A stretch of DNA of 64,000 nt from Deltaproteobacteria bacterium (GTDB taxonomy: Bacteria; Desulfobacterota; Desulfobulbia; Desulfobulbales; Desulfocapsaceae). The translations under genes and the position numbers were made by a program. Shown here in pieces: positions 47,145 through 55,485 of this stretch. The notes beneath the pieces are model-generated. The model worked only from the letters and a program-made list of their open reading frames with translations, was not told the origin of the DNA and did not search any database. The DNA lies in contig JAPLJF010000029.1 of assembly GCA_026388715.1 (NCBI GenBank), forward strand, positions 1-64,000, given 5' to 3'. Numbering within the stretch: position 1 is the first letter of the stretch; each line of letters opens with the position of its first letter.

Positions 47145-48295
47145 TCTCCCCTTCCCTGACACAGCGGGCTTGCCGAACCGGCAGCAAGGACCTTGGCCAC
47201 CTCGGCATAGACCTCCTGACTGCTGATCTCCTCCAGACACCTCAGGTGTTTTCGGGGACATTCTGATTGCAGACAGGGGCTGCATGCCATCTCCTTACGA
47301 ACCACTGTCGCCTTGTCAGAGAATGGGCCGGTGGCGATATGATCGGTGGAGCCGAAGATGGCAATAGTGGGAGTCTCAAGACCGGCGGCCACATGCATCA
47401 GGCCTGAATCGTTGGTGACAAAGACGTTGCAGCAGTGGATGAGCGCCATGACCTGCTGCAGGGTGGTCTTGGCCGTCATATCAACGACATGATACGGGGT
47501 TCGTGGCGAATACTCCTTGATAGCGCGGGCGGCCCCGGTATCATCCTTGGTGCCGAAGACCAGAATAAGGCAGCCACTTTCCCCGTGATGAGCGGCGATG
47601 AGGGCGGCCAACTGACCGAATTTTTCGGCCGGCCAGCGTTTTGCCGGGCCATAGGCCGCCCCGGGATTAAAACCAATGACCGGGATGGTGGTGTTTTTTG
47701 CCAAAGAAGCGATCAGCTCAGGTGGAGCCTGTCCCTCATGGCTCGAAAATGGCCCGCGCCCTTGCCTCTTCAGGCCTTCAATATAATCACGGGCCCAACC
47801 GATCAATGCCTCCGAGAGGGGCAGACGCAATTTGTCCGGTCCAAGCTCAAGACCCAGCCCCGCCAGCATCATCTGGTAATAGTGGACCTGATGCCGGGCA
47901 CAGATCTCCGGGGTCAGCTCAACCCCATGGGTCAGGAGCAGGCCGCGGCCATCACGCTTGAAGCCGGCCCGCAGCGGGATACCGGCCATCCAGGCGATAA
48001 AAGCGGCCTCAAAGGCATTCTGCAGCAGAATGGCGGCATCAAACCGATACTGTCGCAGATCACTGGCCAGTTTCAGCACTCCCTTTACCTTACCAGGATA
48101 GAGTTCCTTTTTATCATAGACCAGAACCTTATCCACATCCGGACTCAGACGAAAGATATCCGCCACCCAGGGCATGGCGAGCATGGTGATTTCCGCCTCG
48201 GGAAAATTTTGTCTGATGGTATGGACGGCCGGCGTGGTCATAACCGCGTCCCCTATCCAGTTGGTGGAACGGACCAGGATCTTTTCCGGGTTCAT
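47141..48295 (-). CDS. waaF: ADP-heptose:LPS heptosyltransferase II
   Basis: GT9-family enzyme that adds the second heptose to the LPS inner core. The N-terminus KILVRSTNWIGDAVMTTPAV and the donor-site segments GFNPGAAYGPAKRWPAEKF, FVTNDSGLMHVAAGLETPTIAIFGSTD and CPRKHLRCLEEIS are typical. The ATG at 48295 was chosen because the conserved core starts two residues later; an upstream GTG (48334) is possible. Together with gmhB it shows that the cell makes heptose-containing LPS. Confidence 0.92.
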   Translation of the reverse strand: MNPEKILVRSTNWIGDAVMTTPAVHTIRQNFPEAEITMLAMPWVADIFRLSPDVDKVLVYDKKELYPGKVKGVLKLASDLRQYRFDAAILLQNAFEAAFIAWMAGIPLRAGFKRDGRGLLLTHGVELTPEICARHQVHYYQMMLAGLGLELGPDKLRLPLSEALIGWARDYIEGLKRQGRGPFSSHEGQAPPELIASLAKNTTIPVIGFNPGAAYGPAKRWPAEKFGQLAALIAAHHGESGCLILVFGTKDDTGAARAIKEYSPRTPYHVVDMTAKTTLQQVMALIHCCNVFVTNDSGLMHVAAGLETPTIAIFGSTDHIATGPFSDKATVVRKEMACSPCLQSECPRKHLRCLEEISSQEVYAEVAKVLAAGSASPLCQGRGE

Positions 48296-48346
48296 CTGTT
48301 TGAAAGTCGATGGTACTGCCAAAACAAACCTCACTTAAAAAAGTGC

Positions 48347-48641
48347 CTATTCTTTTCTGTGCTTCCAATAATCTGGATGGCGGTGGAGATGCATCACAGC
48401 AACGACATAAATTCCTTCATCTCCCTCAGCATACAGGACGCCATAAGGAAATCGACTGACCAGCGAACGCCTGGATTTCACCGTCAATAACAGGCCATGC
48501 CTTTGGTAGAGCGACTGAACGCTGAATAGCGGCATAGACTTCAATCGCAAAATCATAACCAAGCCCTGGTTCAATCTCCTCGTAATATTCAATTGCGTTA
48601 TTGAACTCCGCTTCTGCCTGCGGATGAAAAGTAAACTTCAT
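48347..48641 (-). pseudogene. ParE/RelE-family toxin, frameshifted
   Basis: From ATG 48641 the frame reads MKFTFHPQAEAEFNNAIEYYEEIEPGLGYDFAIEVYAAIQ to VIDGEI, a ParE-type N-terminal half. Near 48475 one extra C (ATCCAGG) moves the rest, RRSLVSRFPYGVLYAEGDEGIYVVAVMHLHRHPDYW, into another frame. Joined, they give a full-length toxin of about 97 residues. The intended start overlaps the end expected for the antitoxin (ATGA). It is inactive unless the shift is a sequencing error. Confidence 0.8.
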
Positions 48642-48864
48642 TTTCCGAATCTCTTCCAGATGGTATTGAAAACATCCTCTCCGGAAACCGCGCCGCCACT
48701 GTTCCTGATCGCAGCTCCAAAAGGCGTTTTTGGGCTACCGTTGCCCATTTCTTATCGATTTCTGATTCTGGCTGGTTGAGACTGCGGAGAAAAGAATCTA
48801 CCACCAGTGCCCGTTCTTCAACTGGCAATGAAATTGCCTCTGCAATGAGTTTTTGTGTATTCAT
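48598..48864 (-). pseudogene. TIGR02574-type antitoxin, frameshifted near the C-terminus
   Basis: MNTQKLIAEAISLPVEERALVVDSFLRSLNQPESEIDKKWATVAQKRLLELRSG (in segments) is the classic N-terminal part of addiction-module proteins paired with ParE-like toxins. After ELRSGTVAA the frame slips. In the neighbouring frame the expected ending SGEDVFNTIWKRFGK is present and would stop exactly at the toxin ATG (ATGA overlap). The slip falls within about 48680-48690 and equals two extra bases or one missing. Confidence 0.75.
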
Positions 48865-48945
48865 GGTATCAACTCTTTCTCATGGTTCTTATTTCCACCA
48901 CTTCCGTAGAAGCTAAGCAAATATGATATGAAAGATAAATTATAT

Positions 48946-48984
48946 GGGTAGGACATCTTGGAATGTTTTCAAGATATCCTGCCC
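48946..48984. terminator. imperfect hairpin downstream of the propeller gene
   Basis: GGGTAGGACATCTTG and CAAGATATCCTGCCC can pair with two imperfect positions around nine bases. It lies between the SBBP gene stop (49000) and the antitoxin start. No clear T run follows, so a terminator role is only likely. Confidence 0.4.
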
Positions 48985-48999
48985 ATTATTTCTGTCTTA

Positions 49000-51006
49000 T
49001 TATTTTCCTATATTAATAGCCGGTAAAAAAATCGGCCATGGAAATTTTTTCTGAAGATCTGCCTCCAATTTTAAAACAAAGATGTCAGAACCTCCACTAT
49101 GTGCATGCAGCGGAATGCCCCAGGTAACATCACTAGAACCTGGGACATAAACATTACTGCTGCCATCAACGGCTATGCGGGCGCAATAATCACCATTTAC
49201 AGAGCCATAAAAGGTATTCCATACATATGCCCCTGATCTGTCAAGCTTGAAGATCACAATATCAGAGCTGCCGCTGTAAGCATGCAGCGGACTGCCCCAC
49301 GTAGCATTGCTATAACCCGTTACATAGACATTACCACTGCCGTCAACAGCTATACCAGCGCCTCCATCATTAGATATGCCACCGTAAAAGGTATTCCACG
49401 CCAGTACCCCTGAGCTGTCAAGCTTCATGACCATGATGTCAAAGTTGCCGCTGCCGCTATGAGCATGTTTCGGGCTACCCCAGGTGGCATAGCTCTCACC
49501 CGTTACATAGACATTACCACTGCCGTCAACAGCTATACCATAGGTCTCATCATCAGCTGTAGAGCCGTAAAAGGTATTCCACACGAGTACCCCTGAGCTG
49601 TCAAGCTTCATGACCACGATGTCATAGTTGTTGGGGCCATCACTATGAGGATGTAGCGGGCTTCCCCAGGTGTCATCGCTCCGACCGGTTACATAAACAT
49701 TGCCGTCGCTGTCAACGGCTACGGCTCTGCCATAATTAGAAGATGCAGAGCCGTAAAAAGTATGCCACATATATACCCCTGAGCTGTTAAGCTTGATAAC
49801 CACGATATTAGCGCTACTAGCGCTACCGTTGTAAGCATGCAGGGGGATGCCCCAGGTGGCATCGCTCCGGCCTGTTACATAGATATTACCACTACCGTCA
49901 ACAGCAATACCCTGGACAAAATCATAAGACGCAGAGCCGTAAAAGGTATTCCACACGAGCACCCCGGAACTGTCAAGCTTCATGACCACGATGTCAGAGT
50001 CCCCGCTGTAAGCATGCAGTGGGCTGCCCCAGGTGGCATAACTATGACCCGTTACATAGACATCACCACTGCCGGCAACAACTATACCAAAGCCTTCATC
50101 ATCAGCTATGCCGCCGTAAAAGGTATTCCACATGAGCGCCCCGGAACTGTCAAGCTTGAGCGCCACGATGTCATTGCTGCTGTTGCCACTATGAGGATTC
50201 ACCGGATTGCCCCAAGTGGCATTGCTCCAACCTGTTACATAAACATTGCCGCTGCAGTCCACGGCAATGTCAGAGGCATAATCATCAGCACCAGAGCCAT
50301 AAAAGGTATGCCACTGATAAGTCGGGTCGATGATAAGTTCATGATCCTTGTTGTATGTTCCGGCCTTAAAACCGATTGTTCCGTCTTTGATCTCGTATGC
50401 CACCTGAACCGACTGTTTTTTGCCGTCAAGAATCTGCCAGGCCACGGGGCTTGACTCGGTAATATAGCCTTGCTGGGTGGGAAGTTTGATCTTGAGAGAC
50501 CCGTCTTCCAGCAGTTCCGTATCGGTATTATAACGTAACTGGATATCGGCAACATCAGCCCCCGGTTGAATGGAATAAGTGCTCTCGGCGAGTCCATCCT
50601 TTGCTGCGTCATAACGAAGGGTGATCCCGTCCCAGAGATCGGGATATTCAACCCGTTGCAAATTTGCGAGTGTTTTGCCGCTGCCAGGTGTCAATGGCGT
50701 TGTCGATGGCGTCAACGTCACATCATTTTTAGGTTGGTTGGCACCTACGGTTGCAGCTTTTGGGGAAACAGTGTGGGCGCCAAGAAATTCTACGCTTAAA
50801 AAACCAGCCATATTGACAAGATAGACCTTGTCCGGCTTGAATCCCATGATATGACTTCCCGCCTTGAATTGTAAAAGATTATTTCCCACCGGCCGGGGCA
50901 AATCTTTTGCTTCAATGGTCGCACAGGCCATATCAGCCATTAAGCCAATGAACAACGCCAGCAACATCGGCAGCAAGGTATAACCTTTTATTCGCTTGAG
51001 ACTCAT
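49000..51006 (-). CDS. exported SBBP-repeat beta-propeller protein
   Basis: A 668-residue secreted protein. A signal peptide (MSLKRIKGYTLLPMLLALFIGLMADMACA) is followed by an N-domain of about 200 residues (RVEYPDLWDGITLRYDA, DGTIGFKAGTYNKDHELIIDPTYQW in pieces) often found before SBBP repeats. Seven repeats of about 57-62 residues follow, each W(H/N)TFYG ... VDGSGNVYVTG ... ATWGSPLHAYSG ... VMKLDSSG, one full seven-bladed propeller. The likely role is surface adhesion or binding. The repeats are strongly alike at DNA level, which suggests recent duplication. Confidence 0.88.
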   Translation of the reverse strand: MSLKRIKGYTLLPMLLALFIGLMADMACATIEAKDLPRPVGNNLLQFKAGSHIMGFKPDKVYLVNMAGFLSVEFLGAHTVSPKAATVGANQPKNDVTLTPSTTPLTPGSGKTLANLQRVEYPDLWDGITLRYDAAKDGLAESTYSIQPGADVADIQLRYNTDTELLEDGSLKIKLPTQQGYITESSPVAWQILDGKKQSVQVAYEIKDGTIGFKAGTYNKDHELIIDPTYQWHTFYGSGADDYASDIAVDCSGNVYVTGWSNATWGNPVNPHSGNSSNDIVALKLDSSGALMWNTFYGGIADDEGFGIVVAGSGDVYVTGHSYATWGSPLHAYSGDSDIVVMKLDSSGVLVWNTFYGSASYDFVQGIAVDGSGNIYVTGRSDATWGIPLHAYNGSASSANIVVIKLNSSGVYMWHTFYGSASSNYGRAVAVDSDGNVYVTGRSDDTWGSPLHPHSDGPNNYDIVVMKLDSSGVLVWNTFYGSTADDETYGIAVDGSGNVYVTGESYATWGSPKHAHSGSGNFDIMVMKLDSSGVLAWNTFYGGISNDGGAGIAVDGSGNVYVTGYSNATWGSPLHAYSGSSDIVIFKLDRSGAYVWNTFYGSVNGDYCARIAVDGSSNVYVPGSSDVTWGIPLHAHSGGSDIFVLKLEADLQKKFPWPIFLPAINIGK

Positions 51007-51088
51007 GATTTTTCCAATTTTTTGATTTCTTAATTTTGTCTCTTTCACAGAATTAATGCCGCGGACAAAGGAAACACCTGAATCTTAA

Positions 51089-52834
51089 TCACTGGACAAT
51101 GAGCTCGGCAAGCTGCTGCCGGGCAAAGTCAATGGACGGATCGAGAGAAAGCGCAAGGTTGAAGAAATGAACCGCCTCATCCTGCTTGCCGATTTTACGA
51201 TAATTGACGCCTAAATTGGCATAATCCATGGCCGAGGCAGGATCCAGCTCAACCGCCCGGTGAAAATGGACAATGGCCTGATTGAAAGCCTCTTTTTTAT
51301 AATAGCAGACACCAAGCATATTGTGCAGATCAGGCCGTTCATCATCCACAGCCCGGCCCTGCTCCAAGGCCTTGATAGCTTCATCATACGCTCCCAGATC
51401 TTTCAGGCAATGGCCCTGGTAGGAATAGATATAGGGCAGGTCCTCCTGTTCAGGCGACAAAGTCAAGGCCCGGTCAAAGGCGGCCAGGGCGAATTCGGGC
51501 TGACCATGATTATAGAGATTGCGGCCCCGATAAAAGGCCAGGTAATAGGCGTCCGGGATCAACTGTTCCATACTCTCCAGTTTCTGCTCAAGTTGATTGG
51601 CATCATCAACCAGCTCTACCAACAGTTTGGCCGCAAAAAGTCCCACATCATGGATCATGGAGCGTTCACGGAAATGGGCGCCGGGGATAATGGTGTAAAT
51701 AGCGGGAATCTGTAGCTGGGGATGGGTGGCATCCAGCATGAACACCTCCATATCCTGTCTGGCCAGGGCGGCAACACAGTTTTCCACCTCGGTTTTAATA
51801 TTATGATCGGCAAGAGAAGGCATCTGGCCGATGGTGGTGCGAAGTCCGGAACCGGTCACATATGACACTTCCTCCATGGACAGAGGCTTGGGCAACCCAG
51901 AGGCCACATAATTGGAACCGCTGTTAAAGTCTCCCGCCAGTTGCGCCACCTCGGTTACTGCCCGGATCAGGGCCTTTTCCGGGTCAGGGGTGGTGCCGGC
52001 GGTAAAGACGATCTCGCTGGTCGCGGGAAAGGAAGACCGGTCAATAGCCAGTGCGGCCACGGTGCTGATGCCGGTATCCAGGCTGAAATCATTGAGATAG
52101 AGTTCGATGTTATTCCTGGCAAATTTTGCCAGGAGGTCCCTGGCCACCGGATCCTGCACCGAGGCCGGATCGATAACCGGGGTTGAAATCTTTTCATGGT
52201 TGATCAGGGCGCAGACATGGCGTTCCACCACCTCGGCGATACCCTGGAGCGCCGCTTCTTCATAGGTATTGCCGGCGGACGGGCCATTAAACTCATTGAT
52301 GGCAAAAAACCAGGAAAAGGGAACCAGGGTATCAAGGCCAGTTGTCAGGCTGGTGGCCCAGGTCCACTGCATGGGGATCCCCTGGAGCAGCGCCTCCAGA
52401 AAGGGCACATCGTGACGGGTGTCGTGTACTGACTGGAGCAGGCGGGACGAATCCAGCACCGGATATCCGGCGTCCCGCATCTGCTGATAATCACCGATAA
52501 TAAAATTGTCTTCATTGTTCTTGAAGGCGAAAAACGAAAACCGTTCGGCAAGCTCCATACAGGCCGAGGCCTCGGCCTGTATGGGTGAGGAGCCTTTGCC
52601 CATCTGTTTTTTGGTGCCGGTAATAGCCTGGGCATCTTCGCCGCAGACACTGAAAAAAACCGGGATATCCAGCCGGCCGTTATCGATTCGCTTTACTTCT
52701 TTCAGGATATCAATATCAAGATGCTGCAGCCTTTCCTTAAAACGGGCGACAGTATCTTCAGGCCGGATGGCCTTGTCCTGGTCGGTGGTATAGGTCTTCA
52801 GGCAATCCTGAAGACGGATAGATTTTTTTTTCAT
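51089..52834 (-). CDS. YcaO-domain protein with C-terminal TPR repeats
   Basis: A 581-residue protein. The N-terminal 400 residues form a YcaO ATP-binding domain: KKQMGKGSSPIQAEASACMELAERFSFF, GPSAGNTYEEAALQGIAEVVERHVCALIN and AGTTPDPEKALIRAVTEVAQLAGDF carry the conserved Glu/Arg residues. From about 430 come four TPR units (ALAAFDRALTLSPEQ, AIKALEQGRAVDDE, AIVHFHRAVELDPASAMDYANLGVNYRK). YcaO enzymes phosphorylate amide oxygens to form azolines or thioamides; E. coli YcaO assists RimO. No precursor peptide or partner is adjacent, so a protein substrate such as a ribosomal protein is more likely than a natural product. Confidence 0.85.
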   Translation of the reverse strand: MKKKSIRLQDCLKTYTTDQDKAIRPEDTVARFKERLQHLDIDILKEVKRIDNGRLDIPVFFSVCGEDAQAITGTKKQMGKGSSPIQAEASACMELAERFSFFAFKNNEDNFIIGDYQQMRDAGYPVLDSSRLLQSVHDTRHDVPFLEALLQGIPMQWTWATSLTTGLDTLVPFSWFFAINEFNGPSAGNTYEEAALQGIAEVVERHVCALINHEKISTPVIDPASVQDPVARDLLAKFARNNIELYLNDFSLDTGISTVAALAIDRSSFPATSEIVFTAGTTPDPEKALIRAVTEVAQLAGDFNSGSNYVASGLPKPLSMEEVSYVTGSGLRTTIGQMPSLADHNIKTEVENCVAALARQDMEVFMLDATHPQLQIPAIYTIIPGAHFRERSMIHDVGLFAAKLLVELVDDANQLEQKLESMEQLIPDAYYLAFYRGRNLYNHGQPEFALAAFDRALTLSPEQEDLPYIYSYQGHCLKDLGAYDEAIKALEQGRAVDDERPDLHNMLGVCYYKKEAFNQAIVHFHRAVELDPASAMDYANLGVNYRKIGKQDEAVHFFNLALSLDPSIDFARQQLAELIVQ

Positions 52835-52895
52835 AATTCCTTTTCGTTATCTTGGGATAATTCAATAAAAGATCAATAAAGAAGATTCCTGATTC

Positions 52896-53363
52896 TCAGG
52901 TTGTCCATGGCCAGTTTTGCCATCTCTCTTTCCAGGAGCCGACGCCGGGATCGCAGATCAACATCCTGGATTCATCCGGCAGGGTGGTCATAGTTATCTT
53001 CAACCTGGTCGCCGGGACCAGACCACCAGCCCGCTCGCACCACTCTAACACAGCAAGGCCGGAAAGAAAAAGGTATTCATCAAGCCCCAGATCCTGGATA
53101 TCAGCGGCATCCGTCAACCGGTAAAAATCCATATGATAGAGCGGTATCCGACCTTGATACTCATGGAGAATGGCAAAGCTGGGACTGGTCACATACTCGT
53201 CTGCCGGAACCTCCAGCCCTAGGGCAATGGCCTGGGTCAGGGTGGTCTTGCCCGCGCCCAGATCACCGTCAAGGCAAATGATATCGCCAGGCTGGGCGGC
53301 TTGCCCAAGAAGACGGCCAAAGGCCAGGGTATCAGCAAGGGTTTTCAGCAGGATAGTCTTCAT
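52896..53363 (-). CDS. tsaE: tRNA threonylcarbamoyladenosine biosynthesis protein TsaE
   Basis: ATPase of the TsaBDE complex that makes t6A37 in tRNA. The 155 residues have the Walker A motif GDLGAGKTT, TSPSFAILHEYQGRIPLYHMDFYRL, DLGLDEYLF and VLEWCER. The ATG at 53363 was chosen because the family usually starts about 30 residues before Walker A. Its start lies within the 3-prime end of the peptide-binding protein gene, a 12-nt overlap wholly before that gene's stop end at 53375. Confidence 0.92.
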   Translation of the reverse strand: MKTILLKTLADTLAFGRLLGQAAQPGDIICLDGDLGAGKTTLTQAIALGLEVPADEYVTSPSFAILHEYQGRIPLYHMDFYRLTDAADIQDLGLDEYLFLSGLAVLEWCERAGGLVPATRLKITMTTLPDESRMLICDPGVGSWKERWQNWPWTT

Positions 53364-53374
53364 GAACGCCTGAA

Positions 53375-55189
53375 TCAGTGAGCCGGAGCGGTATCTTTCA
53401 TCCACCAGCTCATCAACAGCTGCATATAATCATAATACAAGGGCAGGGTTTCCGGCTGCTTGAAAATATTGCGATAGGCCAGCCGGTGTCCATCCATATA
53501 CCAGTTGGGCACCAGATAATAGCCATACCAGAGGATACGATCAAGGGCCTTGCAGGCGGCCGTCAATTCCTCCTGGGTCTGGGCATAGATGATCTTGTCC
53601 ACCATGGCGTCAACCACCGGATCTTTTACCCCTGCCAGATTTTTTGAGCCCGGAATATCCGCGGATGCCGAGTGCCAGTAATTACGCTGTTCATTGCCCG
53701 GCGACACTGACTGGCCATACACCTGGACAATCATGTCAAAATCAAATTTCTGTTCGCGCTCGGTATAGAGCGCCGGGTCAATAGTGCGATATTCCGCCTG
53801 GATTCCCAGTATCTTCAGGTTTTTGACATAAGGGGCCATCACCCGTTCAAACGAAGGGGATGCCAGCAGGATCTCAAAGGCAAAGGGCGTGCCCGCTTTA
53901 TTTTTCAAGACACCATCCTGAATCGTCCACCCAGCCTCACGCAGCAGTTCTTCTGCCTTACGCAGATTGATTCGTAATCCATCCTTTCCCGTGGTCACAG
54001 GCGGGGTCAACGGTTTCTGAAAGACATCCACAGGCAGCTGCTTACGAAACGGCTCCAGATACTCCAGTTCCAGGCCGACCGGCAGTCCGGTCGCGGCCAG
54101 AGGCGAATTGCTGAAAAAGGAATTGGCCCTGGTGTACTGATTAAAAAACAAGGATTTATTGGTCCATTCAAAATCCAGGGCCAGACCCATCGCCTCCCGC
54201 ACCCTGGAATCTTTAAACAGCGGCCTGCGGGTGTTCATCAGAAAGCCCTGCATTCCGGCGTTATTCTTATGGGGAAAGACCTTTTTAATCAGTGTCCCAT
54301 CATCAAAGCGGCCGCCTTCCATATCCCGCGCCCACTGCTTGGCGATATTCACCGGCATGAAATCAAACTCGCCGGCCTTGAAGGCCTCAACCGCGACAAT
54401 CTGATCCTTGTAATAGTTGATGGTGATGGTGTCAAAATTAAACAACCCTTTTCTGACCGGATGATTGACAGCCCAGTAGTTGGGGTTTCGTTTATAGGTG
54501 ATAGATTTTCCCTGTTTGAATGAATCAACTATATAAGGCCCTGAACCAATCGGGGGCAGGAGGGCTGCATCCCCATCCTTTTGCTCAAAACAATGCTTGC
54601 GGTAAAATTGTGCGGACATGACCGGGAGCTGGGCCGCGATCATGTGCAATTCCCGGTTGGGTTTGGCGAAGACAAAACGAATCCGGTGCTTATCGAGAAT
54701 TTCGGCCTTCGCAATATCCTGATAATAATAGGCATACGAAGGATGGGCCAGATCGCTTTTCAGGGTGTCGAGTGAAAACTTCACGTCCTCGGGGGTTATG
54801 GGACTGTTGTCAGAAAAACGGGCCGCTTCATTCAGGGTAAAGACCACGGATAATTTATCCTTGGCCACCTCAATGTCTTTGGCAATCAGCCCATACTCGG
54901 CAAAGGGCTCATCGAGACTGGCAACGGCCAGCGTTTCAAAGACAAAGATATCCAGACCCAGGGGCGGCGTGCCCTTCAGGGTAAAAGGATTCATCTTGTC
55001 AAAACTGCCCAGATCGTGCAGCACAAGCTGGCCGCCTTTGACTGCCTGGGCCGAGGCATATTCAAACTGCCGGAAATCGGGTGGATATTTCAACTTGCCG
55101 TCAATGGAGATCCCATGGGCGGCGTGCAATGGTGTCGCTCCCGAGCACACGAACAACATAATAAAAAGAGACCAGACAATGCGGGACAT
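53375..55189 (-). CDS. family 5 oligopeptide-binding protein (YejA-like)
   Basis: A 604-residue periplasmic substrate-binding protein with a signal peptide (MSRIVWSLFIMLFVCSGATPLHA). SBP family 5 features: DLGSFDKMNPFTLKGTPP, the ARFSDNSPITPEDVKFSLDTL motif, GSGPYIVDSF, NPNYWAVNHPVRKGLFNFD and DFMPVNIAKQWARDMEG. The last two are typical of the YejA branch (microcin C-type oligopeptide uptake). Its permease and ATPase genes are not adjacent. The ATG at 55189 follows AAGGAATATTCTCTT. A short inverted-repeat element lies just upstream. Confidence 0.88.
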   Translation of the reverse strand: MSRIVWSLFIMLFVCSGATPLHAAHGISIDGKLKYPPDFRQFEYASAQAVKGGQLVLHDLGSFDKMNPFTLKGTPPLGLDIFVFETLAVASLDEPFAEYGLIAKDIEVAKDKLSVVFTLNEAARFSDNSPITPEDVKFSLDTLKSDLAHPSYAYYYQDIAKAEILDKHRIRFVFAKPNRELHMIAAQLPVMSAQFYRKHCFEQKDGDAALLPPIGSGPYIVDSFKQGKSITYKRNPNYWAVNHPVRKGLFNFDTITINYYKDQIVAVEAFKAGEFDFMPVNIAKQWARDMEGGRFDDGTLIKKVFPHKNNAGMQGFLMNTRRPLFKDSRVREAMGLALDFEWTNKSLFFNQYTRANSFFSNSPLAATGLPVGLELEYLEPFRKQLPVDVFQKPLTPPVTTGKDGLRINLRKAEELLREAGWTIQDGVLKNKAGTPFAFEILLASPSFERVMAPYVKNLKILGIQAEYRTIDPALYTEREQKFDFDMIVQVYGQSVSPGNEQRNYWHSASADIPGSKNLAGVKDPVVDAMVDKIIYAQTQEELTAACKALDRILWYGYYLVPNWYMDGHRLAYRNIFKQPETLPLYYDYMQLLMSWWMKDTAPAH

Positions 55190-55230
55190 AAGAGAATATT
55201 CCTTTAAGAAGTAGTGACTCCAGCTGCTTC

Positions 55231-55323
55231 CTTTTCTCAATCAAGATGGAAACGCGAAGGCGAGTGAGCGAAACGAGTAACCGCGCAGGGAAGCCGACAA
55301 GATTAACGCCTGATTAAGAAATG
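55231..55323. mobile_element. short inverted-repeat element, CATTTCT family, copy B
   Basis: The left end CTTTTCTCAATCAAG and the inverted right end CATTTCTTAATCAGG match at 12 of 15 positions across 93 bp. The interior (GCGAGTGAGCGAAACGAG) differs from copy A at 13701-13851, so only the ends are shared. Confidence 0.45.
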
Positions 55324-55485
55324 AAACGGACACTAAAAGTTGACAATTGAGATAGTATATTATGCTATGGCAATAGTACCCTTTTTCGACTAATATGTCA
55401 GCTATTCTTCGGTCTTCACTCTCCTTGGATGTGAAGTTATCTGTACAATCAATACCATATTTTTTTGCCAATCTGGAGCATAGTG

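Noticed and set aside
49000-50320. Regularly spaced DNA repeats of about 180 bp resembling an array
   Set aside because: They are coding repeats of the SBBP propeller protein; there are no CRISPR-sized repeats, spacers or cas genes.
51089-52834. YcaO gene as the core of a RiPP biosynthetic cluster
   Set aside because: No precursor peptide, dehydrogenase, transporter or partner protein lies nearby, and the TPR fusion fits a housekeeping role.
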